This document shows, in pieces, positions 49,732 through 59,234 of a DNA stretch of 64,000 nucleotides (within the stretch, counting starts at the first letter, position 1; the number at the start of each line of letters is the position of its first letter). The position numbers were made by a program, and so were the translations under genes. The DNA is from Flavobacterium limicola (GTDB lineage: Bacteria > Bacteroidota > Bacteroidia > Flavobacteriales > Flavobacteriaceae). Location of the stretch: NCBI RefSeq assembly GCF_003634755.1, contig NZ_RBXA01000001.1, positions 310,001 through 374,000 on the forward strand. The letters are read 5' to 3'. The notes below the pieces were generated by a model. That model did not search any database, was not told the DNA's origin, and saw only the letters and a program-made list of their open reading frames with translations.

Positions 49732-51003
49732 TTAGTTTATGATATCAAATCCGCAATACGGACGCAATACTTCTGGAATTACGATTCCTTCCGGAGTTTG
49801 ATAATTTTCTAAAATTCCAGCCAAAACTCTTGGCAAAGCCAATGCACTTCCATTTAAAGTGTGTGCCAATTGGTTTTTTCCATCTTTGTCTTTGAAACGC
49901 AATTTCAAACGATTGGCTTGAAAAGTCTCAAAATTAGAAACCGAACTAATTTCTAACCAACGATCTTGCGCCGTAGAAAACACTTCGAAATCATACGTCA
50001 AAGCCGATGTGAAACCCATATCGCCACCACAAAGACGCAATATTCTGTATGGTAATTTCAATTCTTGTAAAATACTTTTCACGTGTTCCACCATTCCGTC
50101 CAAAGCTTCGTATGATTTATCAGGATGTTCTACACGAACGATTTCCACTTTGTCAAATTGATGCAAACGGTTCAATCCACGTACATGCGCACCATAAGAA
50201 CCTGCTTCACGACGAAAACATGGTGTATAAGCCGTAGTTAAAATGGGCAATTCGCTCTCGTTAAGGATTACATCCCGAAACAAATTCGTCACAGGAACCT
50301 CAGCCGTTGGAATTAGGTATAAATCATCGGTTTTATCATGGTACATTTGTCCTTCTTTGTCTGGCAATTGTCCCGTTCCATAAGCCGATGCCTCGTTTAC
50401 CATGTGCGGAACCTGAACTTCATTGTAACCGGCAGCCGTATTTTTGTCCAAGAAATAATTGATTAAGGCACGTTGTAATCGTGCTCCTTTTCCTTTATAA
50501 ACCGGAAATCCTGCTCCCGTGATTTTTACTCCCAATTCAAAATCAATAATGTCGTATTTTTTCACCAATTCCCAATGCGGTTGCGCTCCTTCATGCAAAA
50601 CTGGAATTTCTCCCTCTTCAAAAACGTTTAAGTTTTCCTCCGGCGTTTTTCCAACAGGAACAATATCAGCAGGAAGATTGGGTAATGTATATAATTTCTC
50701 TAAAAGTTCTGCGGCAAGTGCATCAGCCGTTTCCGCTAAAGCTTTACTTTTCTCTTTATTTAAAACGGTTTTTTCTTTTAGAATTGCGGCTTTTGATTTC
50801 TCACCCGATTTCATCAATTCGCCAATATCTTTGGATAATTTATTAGATTCTGATAAAATGCTGTCTAACTCCACTTGCGTAGCGCGACGTTTTTCATCCA
50901 GTTGGACCACTTCTTCAACAACACTTGTAGCATCGATATTTCTCTTTGCCAAAGCGGTGATTACTTTTTCTTGATTCTCTCTAATAAATGCGATTTGTAA
51001 CAT
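49732..51003 (-). CDS. serS: Seryl-tRNA synthetase
   Basis: 423 residues, class II synthetase. An N-terminal tRNA-binding coiled-coil arm (about 30-100, LDSILSESNKLSKDIGELMK) is followed by motif 2 (TACFRREAGSYG preceded by TP) and motif 3 (LNGSALALPRVLAGILENYQ). The protein is complete at family length. It has a promoter box 40 bases upstream. Confidence 0.97.
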   Translation of the reverse strand: MLQIAFIRENQEKVITALAKRNIDATSVVEEVVQLDEKRRATQVELDSILSESNKLSKDIGELMKSGEKSKAAILKEKTVLNKEKSKALAETADALAAELLEKLYTLPNLPADIVPVGKTPEENLNVFEEGEIPVLHEGAQPHWELVKKYDIIDFELGVKITGAGFPVYKGKGARLQRALINYFLDKNTAAGYNEVQVPHMVNEASAYGTGQLPDKEGQMYHDKTDDLYLIPTAEVPVTNLFRDVILNESELPILTTAYTPCFRREAGSYGAHVRGLNRLHQFDKVEIVRVEHPDKSYEALDGMVEHVKSILQELKLPYRILRLCGGDMGFTSALTYDFEVFSTAQDRWLEISSVSNFETFQANRLKLRFKDKDGKNQLAHTLNGSALALPRVLAGILENYQTPEGIVIPEVLRPYCGFDIIN

Positions 51004-51043
51004 AGTTTGATTTTTATAACGCTAACTTATATATTAATGGTAG

Positions 51044-51051
51044 CAAATTTA
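51044..51051 (-). promoter_or_regulatory. -7 promoter box of serS
   Basis: The minus strand reads TAAATTTG, matching TAnnTTTG, 40 bases before the serS ATG. Confidence 0.42.
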
Positions 51052-51097
51052 AGGAAATGTTTGATAGAAATGAGGGAAAGTTTTGATGAAAAGTTAT

Positions 51098-51637
51098 CTA
51101 CTTTCTTTTAATCTCGTGCCCTACAAATTCTTCTAAGGCTGCAAACATATCGTCTACAGAAAGGACTTCGAAATCGGGGTGCGTTTTAAGAAAATTAGCA
51201 TTCAAAGTAATCAGGTTTTCTTCTATTTCGAAAAAAGTGTCATTGTTGAGCAAATCTCGGATAGGATTTACGCCTTCCAACTTCCCTTTCAAGAATTTAT
51301 TCAGCTTTACACTACTCATTAATTTTACTTTTTTGGATTGTTGTTGGAACAATTCCAAATGCTTTTCGGCGCCAATCAAAGCCAAACCTTCTTCTATTAA
51401 TTCGTTTAACTCTTTATCCCAACCCGAATTGTATACAAATTGAGCAAAATTACCTTCAGTATATTGTGAAGTATAGTAATCTAAATAATAACTCATTATC
51501 GCATCTTCGTGAATCAAATCATCGTTTACGCCTTCCTCACGCATTAAGTTGATTACCGAAATATTTGAGTGAATTACATCTTGAAGGTTCTCACTGTTAA
51601 AGGCTGTTTCTGAAATAATTATTCTACCGAATTCCAT
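51098..51637 (-). CDS. DMP19 (DUF4375)-like protein
   Basis: 179 residues, helical and acidic. IMSYYLDYYTSQYTEGNFAQ followed by FVYNSGWDKELNELIEEGL is the DMP19-type core (tyrosine-rich helix, then NSGW). The C-terminal half is unassigned. DMP19-type proteins are reported as DNA-mimic-like acidic proteins in Neisseria, but that activity should not be assumed here. Isolated, 94 bases upstream of serS. Confidence 0.72.
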   Translation of the reverse strand: MEFGRIIISETAFNSENLQDVIHSNISVINLMREEGVNDDLIHEDAIMSYYLDYYTSQYTEGNFAQFVYNSGWDKELNELIEEGLALIGAEKHLELFQQQSKKVKLMSSVKLNKFLKGKLEGVNPIRDLLNNDTFFEIEENLITLNANFLKTHPDFEVLSVDDMFAALEEFVGHEIKRK

Positions 51638-51705
51638 TTGTTTTGTATTTGAATATGTGCTGCAAATTTCGGGTAAAATAGTGAAGAATCGAAAAGTTTT
51701 TTTTA

Positions 51706-51743
51706 GCCACGGATTGCACGGATTAACATAGATTGGATTTACG
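51706..51743. repeat. Degenerate ACGGATT-type repeat, copy 2
   Basis: It reads GCCACGGATTGCACGGATTA and then ACATAGATTGGATTTACG. It shares its opening and the ~10-bp GGATT/AGATT rhythm with 11972-12012. Confidence 0.45.
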
Positions 51744-51750
51744 TTACCAT

Positions 51751-51921
51751 TTAACTGACATCAGATTCATCACCTCTCTTTTTCTGATTCATTTTGGTAA
51801 CCAAAGCTTTCAAACGTAAGGCTTTTTCTTTTTTTTCTTCTTGAAGTTTAGCCTTTTTCCGATTTAGCAATTTGGTGTGCAACGCCTTATTTTTGGTGTT
51901 TTTTTCGGGTCCTTTTGGCAT
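51751..51921 (-). CDS. 56-residue highly basic small protein
   Basis: ATG at 51921, stop TAA at 51751-51753. It begins MPKGPEKNTKNKALHTKLLN and continues with RKKAKLQEEKKEKALRLKAL. Lys/Arg make up more than a third, with a helix-forming centre, and the codon use looks genuine. Nucleic-acid or ribosome binding would fit the charge, but nothing more can be said. It lies in the 384-bp space between DMP19 and DUF2971, which otherwise holds only the ACGGATT repeat. Confidence 0.6.
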   Translation of the reverse strand: MPKGPEKNTKNKALHTKLLNRKKAKLQEEKKEKALRLKALVTKMNQKKRGDESDVS

Positions 51922-52021
51922 GGTTTACAGTCTTCATTAATTACGGTTACAAAGATAAAAAAAGCATTTTTTTCCTGATGTGTTAAGTATAAAAAAAAAC
52001 CTTTAATCCATTTTTATTAAA

Positions 52022-52882
52022 TTATCGATAAGATGCTTTTGATCTTTTAATCTCAACATTTTTTATATTCAAGGTTTCTAAATAAACAGAAATTGCAGAA
52101 GATAAGACCGTATTTTTGGGACCTATTATCACTTCCTTTATGGGGAAATTTTTCTCTCCATTTGAAAAATCAATATCTAAATAAATTTTTGGAGCATTCT
52201 GAGACATTAAAAATTTAATTTCCTGTGGAGCAGAATCTTTTCCGAAAGCTGTCCCTCCTGGATCTACAATTTTGAGCGAATTGTTACTTTTTATAAAATT
52301 AACCAGATGTACTAATCTTACTTCTTTTTCTTCCGAAAAGGCAGGGTTTTTATAAGAAGTTAAGTCATATGCTATCTCAATACATGCATTCATGAAATAT
52401 TCACCAAACGTTTCGTCTTCTGACTCTTCTGCTTCGTGAAGAGCTTTTACCATTGCCTTAATTTCTTTGATTTGTTTCTTTTCGTTATATTCTACTTTTA
52501 AACCTTTTACAGGTAATTTAAGTAAGTCTTTTGCACTAAAGCCTAGTACGTACCCATTACCATCATCTGAATATGCTCTCCATTGACTTAAAACATCTCC
52601 ATCTAGTGAAAAACAAGAGGCAAGCACTAAAGCTTTAAGTCCAGAGATGTGGAAAATTCCATCAATTGCATCAAGAAAATCTTGTCCTAATTCAGGTAAT
52701 AATTCTGATGCTGCTTTTTCCCATATTGAATATCCCCAATGCATTTCCATAAAATCGTTCATAGAAAAGACATCACAAAAACGTATAGTTTTATTTGTAC
52801 AAATTGCGTGAAATGTATTTGCATCACAATAGTGGTAAATTAGTTCGTTCGATTTTGGTTTATATTGTCTTGGAATTAGCAT
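52022..52882 (-). CDS. DUF2971 family protein
   Basis: 286 residues. The DUF2971 pattern is seen in ELIYHYCDANTFHAICTNKT, IRFCDVFSMNDFMEMHWGY, LASCFSLDGDVLSQWRAYSD and GYVLGFSAKDLL, with later KNPAFSEEKEVRLVHLVN. No membrane segment. Activity is unknown to me. Isolated between a small basic protein and metG, with no box-like promoter visible. Confidence 0.85.
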   Translation of the reverse strand: MLIPRQYKPKSNELIYHYCDANTFHAICTNKTIRFCDVFSMNDFMEMHWGYSIWEKAASELLPELGQDFLDAIDGIFHISGLKALVLASCFSLDGDVLSQWRAYSDDGNGYVLGFSAKDLLKLPVKGLKVEYNEKKQIKEIKAMVKALHEAEESEDETFGEYFMNACIEIAYDLTSYKNPAFSEEKEVRLVHLVNFIKSNNSLKIVDPGGTAFGKDSAPQEIKFLMSQNAPKIYLDIDFSNGEKNFPIKEVIIGPKNTVLSSAISVYLETLNIKNVEIKRSKASYR

Positions 52883-53074
52883 CTTTTCTTTTTATATGGA
52901 TTTTACGAAATGGTTCATAACTAATCATATGCGTTATAAAATCACACAAATCCACCCTATTTAATGAAAGTAAGTATGACAAATATCAAATTTAATTATT
53001 CTCTAAATATATAAAAATATCTTACAAAAAGATTGTTTTCCAAATCTTTCAGAAACCATTGAGGGTGGCTCTAT

Positions 53075-53144
53075 AGCCCCGATAGCAGTAAAAATCCTTA
53101 TTGTTTTTTCTTTAAAAACAATAAGATTGTAACGTATAGCGGGA
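53075..53144 (+). repeat. Structured intergenic repeat, copy C
   Basis: AGCCCCGAT, then ATCCTTATTGTTTTT, a perfect complement AAAAACAATAAG, GATTGTAACGTATAGCGGGA. Stem 53097-53108 with 53114-53125; outer CCCG (53078-53081) with CGGG (53140-53143). The tail AAATAGCTTC at about 53167-53176 appears after an inserted ~20 bases. Located upstream of metG. Confidence 0.75.
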
Positions 53145-53193
53145 CATCGCAGATTCAGCGAAGCTAAATAGCTTCAAATAAAATTCTATTGCT

Positions 53194-53201
53194 TATTTTT
53201 G
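53194..53201 (+). promoter_or_regulatory. -7 promoter box of metG
   Basis: TATTTTTG matches TAnnTTTG, 41 bases before the metG ATG at 53243. The longer reading frame starting at 53189 would begin upstream of this box. Confidence 0.45.
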
Positions 53202-53242
53202 CAGCTCGTTCTGAATTAATTTCAGAATCTAAAAATAATTTT

Positions 53243-55303
53243 ATGATACAGAATCCAAAAAGATATACGATTACAGCGGCATTGCCTTATACGAACGGAC
53301 CGATTCACATTGGCCATTTGGCGGGTGTTTATGTGCCTTCGGACATATATTCCAGATATTTAAGATTGCAAGGAAGAGACGTTTTGTTTGTTTGCGGAAG
53401 TGATGAGCACGGCGTGGCGATTTCGATGAAAGCCAAAAAAGAAGGCATTACGCCACAGGAAGTAATCGATAAATATGATGGAATAATCCGTAAATCGTTC
53501 TCGGATTTTGGAATTTCGTTTGACAATTATTCCAGAACTTCGGCTAAAATTCATCATGATACGGCTTCGGAGTTTTTTAGAAAACTGTACGAACAAGGTG
53601 ATTTTATCGAAGAAGTAACCGAGCAATTGTACGATGCAAAAGCAGATCAGTTCCTCGCAGATCGTTTTGTGGTGGGAACTTGCCCAAAATGCGGCAACGA
53701 AGAAGCTTACGGTGATCAATGTGAAAAATGTGGTTCAACGCTGAATGCTACGGATTTAATTAATCCAAAATCGACAATAACAGGAGAAACTCCCATTTTG
53801 AAATCGACGAAACACTGGTTTTTGCCTTTGGACCGTTATGAAGATTTCTTGAAAGAATGGATTCTCGTTGGACATAAAAATGACTGGAAACCGAATGTTT
53901 ACGGGCAAGTAAAATCGTGGATTGATGGCGGATTAGAGCCTCGCGCGGTAACTCGTGACTTGGATTGGGGAATTGATGTTCCTGTTGAAGGTGCCGAAGG
54001 AAAAAAATTATACGTGTGGTTTGATGCGCCGATTGGCTATATTTCTTCCACCAAAGAATGGGCTTTGCGCGAAGGAAAAGATTGGGAACCATACTGGAAA
54101 GATCAGGACACGAAACTGGTTCACTTTATTGGGAAAGACAATATTGTTTTTCATTGCATCATTTTCCCAGCGATGTTGAAAGCCGAAGGAAGTTATATTT
54201 TACCGGACAATGTTCCTGCAAATGAGTTCTTGAACTTGGAAGGAAATAAATTATCTACGTCTAAAAACTGGGCAGTTTGGCTGCACGAATATTTAGAAGA
54301 ATTCCCAAATCAACAAGATGTTTTGCGTTACGCTTTGACATCAAACGCTCCAGAAACCAAGGATAATGATTTTACCTGGAAAGATTTTCAGGCGAGAAAC
54401 AATAATGAATTAGTAGCAATTTACGGGAATTTCATTAATCGCGTGGTGGTTTTAACCAATAAATATTACAATGGAATTGTTCCGCAACCAAATGAACTTT
54501 CGGAAGTGGATGAAGCGACTTTAACAGAATTGAAAGCGTATCCAGCTGTGATTTCGAGTTCTGTGGAACGTTATAGATTCCGTGAAGCGTTGAGTGAATT
54601 GATGAATGTGGCTCGTTTAGGAAATAAATATTTGGCTGACGAAGAGCCTTGGAAAGTCATCAAAGACAATCCGGAGCGCGTACAAACGCAAATGTATGTA
54701 GCGTTGCAAATTGCAGCTGCGTTGAGTTCACTTTGCGAACCGTTCCTACCATTTACAGCAAAAAAATTATCAAGAATTCTAAAAATAGAAAGTCCGTTGA
54801 ACTGGAATACTATTGCTCAAAATTCTGATTTGATTCCGGCTGGACACCAAATTGGGGAAGCTGAATTGTTGTTTGCTAAAATTGAAGACGAAGAAATCCA
54901 AAAACAAATAGACAAACTGGAAGCGACTAAAACCGCTAATACTGCCGAAAACAAAAAAGCGGAACCACAGAAAGAAGCGATTCAATTTGAGGATTTTGCC
55001 AAAATGGATATTCGTGTGGGAACGATTCTGGAAGCCGAAAAAATGCCAAAAGCCAACAAACTTTTGATTTTGAAAGTAGACACCGGAATTGATGTTCGCA
55101 CAATCGTTTCTGGAATTGCTGAGAGTTTTAAACCGGAAGACATTGTAGGGAAAAGAGTAACTGTTTTAGTGAACTTGGCTCCAAGAAACCTTCGTGGCGT
55201 AGAAAGTCAAGGAATGATTTTGATGACTACAAACGCTGAAGGAAAATTGGTTTTTGTGAATCCGGATACGGATGGCGTTGCTAATGGAGAGACAATCAAT
55301 TAA
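53243..55303 (+). CDS. metG: Methionyl-tRNA synthetase
   Basis: 686 residues, class I. HIGH motif in [15 protein letters not shown], zinc knuckles [18 protein letters not shown], and the KMSKS equivalent [16 protein letters not shown] (KLSTS). The C-terminal ~110 residues form an OB-fold tRNA-binding domain ([40 protein letters not shown]), preceded by a Lys/Glu-rich linker. ATG 53243 is chosen because family similarity begins at once and a promoter box lies between it and the upstream alternative. First of metG-EamA-HAD. Confidence 0.97.
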   Translation: MIQNPKRYTITAALPYTNGPIHIGHLAGVYVPSDIYSRYLRLQGRDVLFVCGSDEHGVAISMKAKKEGITPQEVIDKYDGIIRKSFSDFGISFDNYSRTSAKIHHDTASEFFRKLYEQGDFIEEVTEQLYDAKADQFLADRFVVGTCPKCGNEEAYGDQCEKCGSTLNATDLINPKSTITGETPILKSTKHWFLPLDRYEDFLKEWILVGHKNDWKPNVYGQVKSWIDGGLEPRAVTRDLDWGIDVPVEGAEGKKLYVWFDAPIGYISSTKEWALREGKDWEPYWKDQDTKLVHFIGKDNIVFHCIIFPAMLKAEGSYILPDNVPANEFLNLEGNKLSTSKNWAVWLHEYLEEFPNQQDVLRYALTSNAPETKDNDFTWKDFQARNNNELVAIYGNFINRVVVLTNKYYNGIVPQPNELSEVDEATLTELKAYPAVISSSVERYRFREALSELMNVARLGNKYLADEEPWKVIKDNPERVQTQMYVALQIAAALSSLCEPFLPFTAKKLSRILKIESPLNWNTIAQNSDLIPAGHQIGEAELLFAKIEDEEIQKQIDKLEATKTANTAENKKAEPQKEAIQFEDFAKMDIRVGTILEAEKMPKANKLLILKVDTGIDVRTIVSGIAESFKPEDIVGKRVTVLVNLAPRNLRGVESQGMILMTTNAEGKLVFVNPDTDGVANGETIN

Positions 55304-55315
55304 GGAAATTATAAA

Positions 55316-56212
55316 ATGAAAATAAAAAAGCCGCAATTAGCTTTAATTGTTGGGATACTCTGCATTTCGATTTTTCCAATATTAATAAAACTTCGGTTAA
55401 CTCCCGGGCTAATTTCGGCTTTTTATAGAATGGCAATTGCAGCAACTTTGCTATTGCCTTATGTTATCCTCACAAAAAAATTCAAGCTTCCAACTTTCAA
55501 GGTATTAATTCCCGCTATAATTTGCGGAATTTTATTTGCCTCAGATGTTGCCGTTTGGAATATCGCCATACAAGAATCTAGCGCTACGCAGGCTTCACTG
55601 CTTACTAATTTATCACCGCTTTGGGTTGGGATTGGTTCGTTTTTATTTTTAAAAACAAAGCCCGCCACTAATTTCTGGATTGGAACTCTAGTCTCGTTAT
55701 TCGGAATGATTATGCTGGTTGGTTTTCAGTTTTTTATCGAACTGAATTTTGATACCGCTTTTCTTTTAGCAGTATTATCGGGTATTTTATATGCTATTTA
55801 CTTACTGGTCAGCAAAAAAGTGCTTTCTAAGGTGGATGTCCTTTCGTTTATGACCATAAGCCTAATTTCTTCAAGTATATATTTAGGAATTCTCTGTTTA
55901 ATGTTAGACGAACCATTTTTCGGATTTTCTGATGCTGGCTGGCTGGTCTTGTTGATCCAAGCAGTAGTTTGCCAATTATTAGCATGGTTATCGCTCAGTT
56001 ATGCCACACAACACATGCGGGCCACAAGAGTGTCTTTGAGTTTGCTCGGTCAAGCCGTTTTGACTTCTATTTTAGCCTGGTTGTTTTTAGATGAAATAAT
56101 CACACTGCAAATGATTATCGGAGGAATTATTTTACTTTTGGGAATCCGAATTACCTTTTTTTCGAAAACAATTTCAATGAAGAAAGTCTTTTCCAAAGCA
56201 GGGGACAATTAA
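55316..56212 (+). CDS. EamA/DMT family transporter
   Basis: 298 residues with ten hydrophobic segments in two five-helix halves, the EamA arrangement. First half LISAFYRMAIAATLLLPYVI and NIAIQESSATQASLLTNLSP; second half VLLIQAVVCQLLAWLSLSYA and LSLLGQAVLTSILAWLFLDE. Exporter of small metabolites by family, substrate not predictable. It follows metG by 12 bases, so it is probably co-transcribed. Confidence 0.9.
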   Translation: MKIKKPQLALIVGILCISIFPILIKLRLTPGLISAFYRMAIAATLLLPYVILTKKFKLPTFKVLIPAIICGILFASDVAVWNIAIQESSATQASLLTNLSPLWVGIGSFLFLKTKPATNFWIGTLVSLFGMIMLVGFQFFIELNFDTAFLLAVLSGILYAIYLLVSKKVLSKVDVLSFMTISLISSSIYLGILCLMLDEPFFGFSDAGWLVLLIQAVVCQLLAWLSLSYATQHMRATRVSLSLLGQAVLTSILAWLFLDEIITLQMIIGGIILLLGIRITFFSKTISMKKVFSKAGDN

Positions 56213-56248
56213 AAGGAAAACCTCAATTATTATCAAAATAAAATAAAA

Positions 56249-56935
56249 ATGGAACTAAAAGTAATTGCTTTCGACGCCGATGATACCTTATGGATCAACG
56301 AAACGTATTTTGATGAAACCGAGAAGAAGTTCTGTGGTTTAATGGAAGATTATTTATCCCATCAAGGAATATCCAAAGAACTTTTTAAGGTCGAAATTGA
56401 TAATTTAAAACTATACGGTTACGGAATCAAAGGCTACATTTTATCGATGATTGAGGCTGCGATGACTATTTCGAATAATACGCTTCCTATAGAAATAATC
56501 GAAAAAATCATCCAATATGGGAAAGAATTGCTGGAGAAACCAATTGTTTTATTGGAAGGTGTGGAAGAAACTTTAGACGCATTACACGGAAAATATAAAT
56601 TGGTGGTTGCTACCAAAGGCGATTTATTAGACCAACGTCGAAAATTACACAATTCAGGCTTGGGTCATTATTTCCACCATATCGAAGTAATGTCAGACAA
56701 GCAAGAAATTGATTATTCTGATTTAATAAAACGATTAGAAATACAACCTTCCGAATTTTTTATGATTGGAAATTCTTTAAAATCGGATGTTTTACCCGTT
56801 TTAGCAATTGGCGGACATGCCGTACATATTCCGTTTCATACTACTTGGGCACACGAAAAAATCGATCATAAAGTGGAACATCAAAACTTCAGTTCTTTCG
56901 AAAAAATAGCAGAAGTTTTGAAAAAATTGGAGTAG
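56249..56935 (+). CDS. HAD family hydrolase
   Basis: 228 residues. Motif I FDADDTLW with the nucleophile Asp, motif II in LVVATKGD, motif III with the Lys region, and motif IV in FFMIGNSLKSDVLP. A helical cap lies between motif I and II, giving the YjjG/phosphoglycolate-phosphatase-like class. Cytoplasmic phosphatase, substrate unknown. It is 36 bases after the EamA gene. Confidence 0.9.
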   Translation: MELKVIAFDADDTLWINETYFDETEKKFCGLMEDYLSHQGISKELFKVEIDNLKLYGYGIKGYILSMIEAAMTISNNTLPIEIIEKIIQYGKELLEKPIVLLEGVEETLDALHGKYKLVVATKGDLLDQRRKLHNSGLGHYFHHIEVMSDKQEIDYSDLIKRLEIQPSEFFMIGNSLKSDVLPVLAIGGHAVHIPFHTTWAHEKIDHKVEHQNFSSFEKIAEVLKKLE

Positions 56936-57136
56936 AAAAGCCGGTTTCAAACCTTTTTAATCAATAATCGCAGTATTTTCAACAAAAAAAACCCACATTT
57001 AAAGTTAATATTTTTATTTAATCTAAAAAAAAAGTACAAAATATTGCCAAAAGTACCGTTCCATTCTTAGTTTATAGAATTAAAACTAATTCTTACATAA
57101 TTAACTGTTTAAAATTTCTTATCCTTCATTATGTTG

Positions 57137-57144
57137 TACTTTTG
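57137..57144 (+). promoter_or_regulatory. -7 promoter box of the OmpA porin gene
   Basis: TACTTTTG matches TAnnTTTG, 23 bases before the ATG, in a 232-bp AT-rich gap. Confidence 0.55.
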
Positions 57145-57167
57145 CAGGGAATTTAAAAAAAACAATA

Positions 57168-58424
57168 ATGAAAAAAATCGTTCTTACGTTAGTTTTTGCT
57201 TCTGCAATGACAACTTTAAGTGCTCAAACTGAGACTAAAAAAACTACAGAAAACGACTATAACAAATGGTCTATTGAATTAGCAGGTGGTGTTAACAAAA
57301 CACAAAGACCTATGACTGCTGGTTACTTTACATCTACACCAAGTCCTTATGTTGCTGATTTAGGAGTTAGATATATGTTTAACAATAAATTCGGTTTGAA
57401 AGCGGATTTTGGATACAACAGTTTTGAAGGAAAAAATAATTCAGTTGATTTTGACACTAAATATTACAGAGCAGACATTCAAGCTGTGGCTAACTTAGGA
57501 AGAATCATGAATTTTGAAACTTGGACAAATACACTAGGTTTATTGGGTCATGCTGGTTTTGGTTTAGCTCAATTAGAAGATCAAAATTCTGCTTTGAAAG
57601 ACAGAATGGGTAATTTCATGGCGGGTGTAACTGGTCAAATTAAATTATCAAACAGAATTGCTTTAACTGGAGATTTTACAACAATCTTAAATGCATCTCA
57701 AGATGCTGCTTTTGATGCTGCAAGTACTCCTGGTTCAAGAGGTTTTTCAGGAATTCTTTTTAATGGTACTGTAGGTTTAACAGTTTACTTAGGTAAAAAC
57801 GAAAAACATGCTGACTGGGTAATTGATAATGGAAACGAAATCGATGCATTGAAAAAACAAATCGCTGATATCGAAACTTCAATGTTAGATACTGATAAAG
57901 ATGGTGTTGCTGATTATTTAGATCAAGAACCAAACACTATTTCTGGTGTAATGGTTGACACTAAAGGAAAATCAATTGATTTAAATAACAATAATGTTCC
58001 TGACGAATTAGAAAGTTATTTATTGAAAACTTACGGAAGCAATACTGATAAATCAGCTGTTCTAAGTAACAATGAATTGATTAGAAACTTAATCAATGGT
58101 GGTTACGTAAGTACTTATTTTGATTTCAACAAATCAACTCCAACAAATGTATCTACAGAAGGTATTGATTTTATCTTAACGTATTTAAGAAATAATCCTA
58201 CTGCTTCAGTTGAGATTATTGGTCATGCTGACGAATTAGGAAGATCAGAATACAATGATAAATTATCTACAGCTAGAGCAAACAGTGTTAAAAATGTATT
58301 AGTAAAAGCTAACATTGACGCTTCAAGATTAAATGTAGTTGCAGCAGGTGAAGATTCTTCAGTTGAAAAAGATTCAGATGCAGCAAGAAAATTAGTTAGA
58401 AGAGTTACTTTCAGAGTAAAATAA
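57168..58424 (+). CDS. OmpA family outer-membrane protein
   Basis: 418 residues. Signal peptide 1-19 (TTLSA before QTE). An eight-stranded barrel-like N-terminal region (SIELAGGVNKTQRP, LGVRYMFNNKFGLKADFGYN), a short linker with thrombospondin type 3-like Asp-rich repeats (DTDKDGVADYLDQEP, DLNNNNVPDELE), then the OmpA peptidoglycan-binding domain (ASVEIIGHADELGRSEYNDK, VAAGEDSSV, RRVTFRVK). Probably abundant: codons look biased to a small set compared with neighbours. Confidence 0.94.
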   Translation: MKKIVLTLVFASAMTTLSAQTETKKTTENDYNKWSIELAGGVNKTQRPMTAGYFTSTPSPYVADLGVRYMFNNKFGLKADFGYNSFEGKNNSVDFDTKYYRADIQAVANLGRIMNFETWTNTLGLLGHAGFGLAQLEDQNSALKDRMGNFMAGVTGQIKLSNRIALTGDFTTILNASQDAAFDAASTPGSRGFSGILFNGTVGLTVYLGKNEKHADWVIDNGNEIDALKKQIADIETSMLDTDKDGVADYLDQEPNTISGVMVDTKGKSIDLNNNNVPDELESYLLKTYGSNTDKSAVLSNNELIRNLINGGYVSTYFDFNKSTPTNVSTEGIDFILTYLRNNPTASVEIIGHADELGRSEYNDKLSTARANSVKNVLVKANIDASRLNVVAAGEDSSVEKDSDAARKLVRRVTFRVK

Positions 58425-58443
58425 TTCTTTCTCAATATTCTCT

Positions 58444-58477
58444 AAAAACCCTAAAGGAAATTTCTTTTAGGGTTTTT
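58444..58477 (+). terminator. Terminator after the OmpA porin gene
   Basis: AAAAACCCTAAA (58444-58455) pairs with TTTAGGGTTTTT (58466-58477), followed by further T, 20 bases past the stop. Confidence 0.88.
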
Positions 58478-58533
58478 TTATGTCTTTTTTATTTCTGCAT
58501 GAAAATTGAATTTACGATTTAAAAGATTAGTAG

Positions 58534-58541
58534 TACTTTTG
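58534..58541 (+). promoter_or_regulatory. -7 promoter box of the CAT-like gene
   Basis: TACTTTTG matches TAnnTTTG, 24 bases before the TTG start at 58566. Confidence 0.5.
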
Positions 58542-58565
58542 AAAAATAATTAAAATTATACCACT

Positions 58566-59195
58566 TTGAGAACCCTTTTAAACATAGAGAACTGGTCCAG
58601 AAAAGAACATTTTCATTTTTTTAGACAATTCGAAGAACCTTTCTTTGGTGCCACTGTCGAGATTGATTGTACCAAAGCCTATGCTACTGCAAAAGCACTG
58701 AAAGCCACTTTTTTCAGTTACTATTTACACAAAACATTGGTAGCAGTAAATACGATTGAATCCTTTCGTTATCGAATTTCTGATGACCAAATATATATTT
58801 GTGACCAAATAAATGCTTCGGCTACTATTGGTCGTGAAGACGGCACGTTTGGATTCTCTTTGATTGAATACAATCCTGATTTTTCCGTTTTTAAAACAAA
58901 CACTTCAAAAGAAATTGAGCGGATTCAAACCACAACCGGACTTTTTACCCGAGCATTTGACGATGATAATGTTATTCACTTTTCGGCTATTCCCTGGCTT
59001 GATTTCACCTCTTTATCGCATGCCAGAAGTTATACTTTTCCAGACAGTTGCCCGAAAATTTCCTTTGGGAAAATGAGGATTGCTGACAACGGCAAAAGTA
59101 CCATGGCGATGTCAGTTCATGTCCATCACGGATTGATGGATGGTTTTCATGTGGGACAATTTGTAGATTGTTTCCAAGAGTTGATGAATCAGTAA
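58566..59195 (+). CDS. Chloramphenicol acetyltransferase-like acyltransferase
   Basis: 209 residues, TTG start; no ATG lies upstream in frame after the promoter. CAT fold markers: N-terminal WSRKEHFHFFRQFEEPFFG, then DGTFGFSLIEYNPDF, IPWLDFTSLSHAR and the active-site motif VHVHHGLMDGFHVGQF (His187/188 with DG). Family enzymes acetylate chloramphenicol or act on other acceptors. Its chromosomal single-gene setting beside ferritin gives no sign of acquired resistance, so the true substrate is open. Confidence 0.88.
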   Translation: MRTLLNIENWSRKEHFHFFRQFEEPFFGATVEIDCTKAYATAKALKATFFSYYLHKTLVAVNTIESFRYRISDDQIYICDQINASATIGREDGTFGFSLIEYNPDFSVFKTNTSKEIERIQTTTGLFTRAFDDDNVIHFSAIPWLDFTSLSHARSYTFPDSCPKISFGKMRIADNGKSTMAMSVHVHHGLMDGFHVGQFVDCFQELMNQ

Positions 59196-59234
59196 TCGAT
59201 TATTTTTTTTTAACTTTACTAAAAACTCATTATT

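Larger units (their letters stand above)
52883..53242. other. 360-bp intergenic region upstream of metG
   Basis: Holds an AT-rich stretch with a small stem (AAAGATT 53028-53034 with AATCTTT 53043-53049), then structured repeat copy C and the metG promoter box. I see no ORF. Confidence 0.4.

Noticed and set aside
50519..50974. 151-codon plus-strand ORF opposite serS
   Set aside because: Serine/phenylalanine-rich mirror of the coiled-coil arm of serS, with no start signals or family match.
52022..52882. DUF2971 gene as part of a phage-defence island
   Set aside because: It is a single gene with housekeeping neighbours and no accompanying defence genes.
58566..59195. Reading the CAT-like gene as an acquired chloramphenicol resistance gene
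   Set aside because: No mobile element, no unusual composition, and the family has other substrates.
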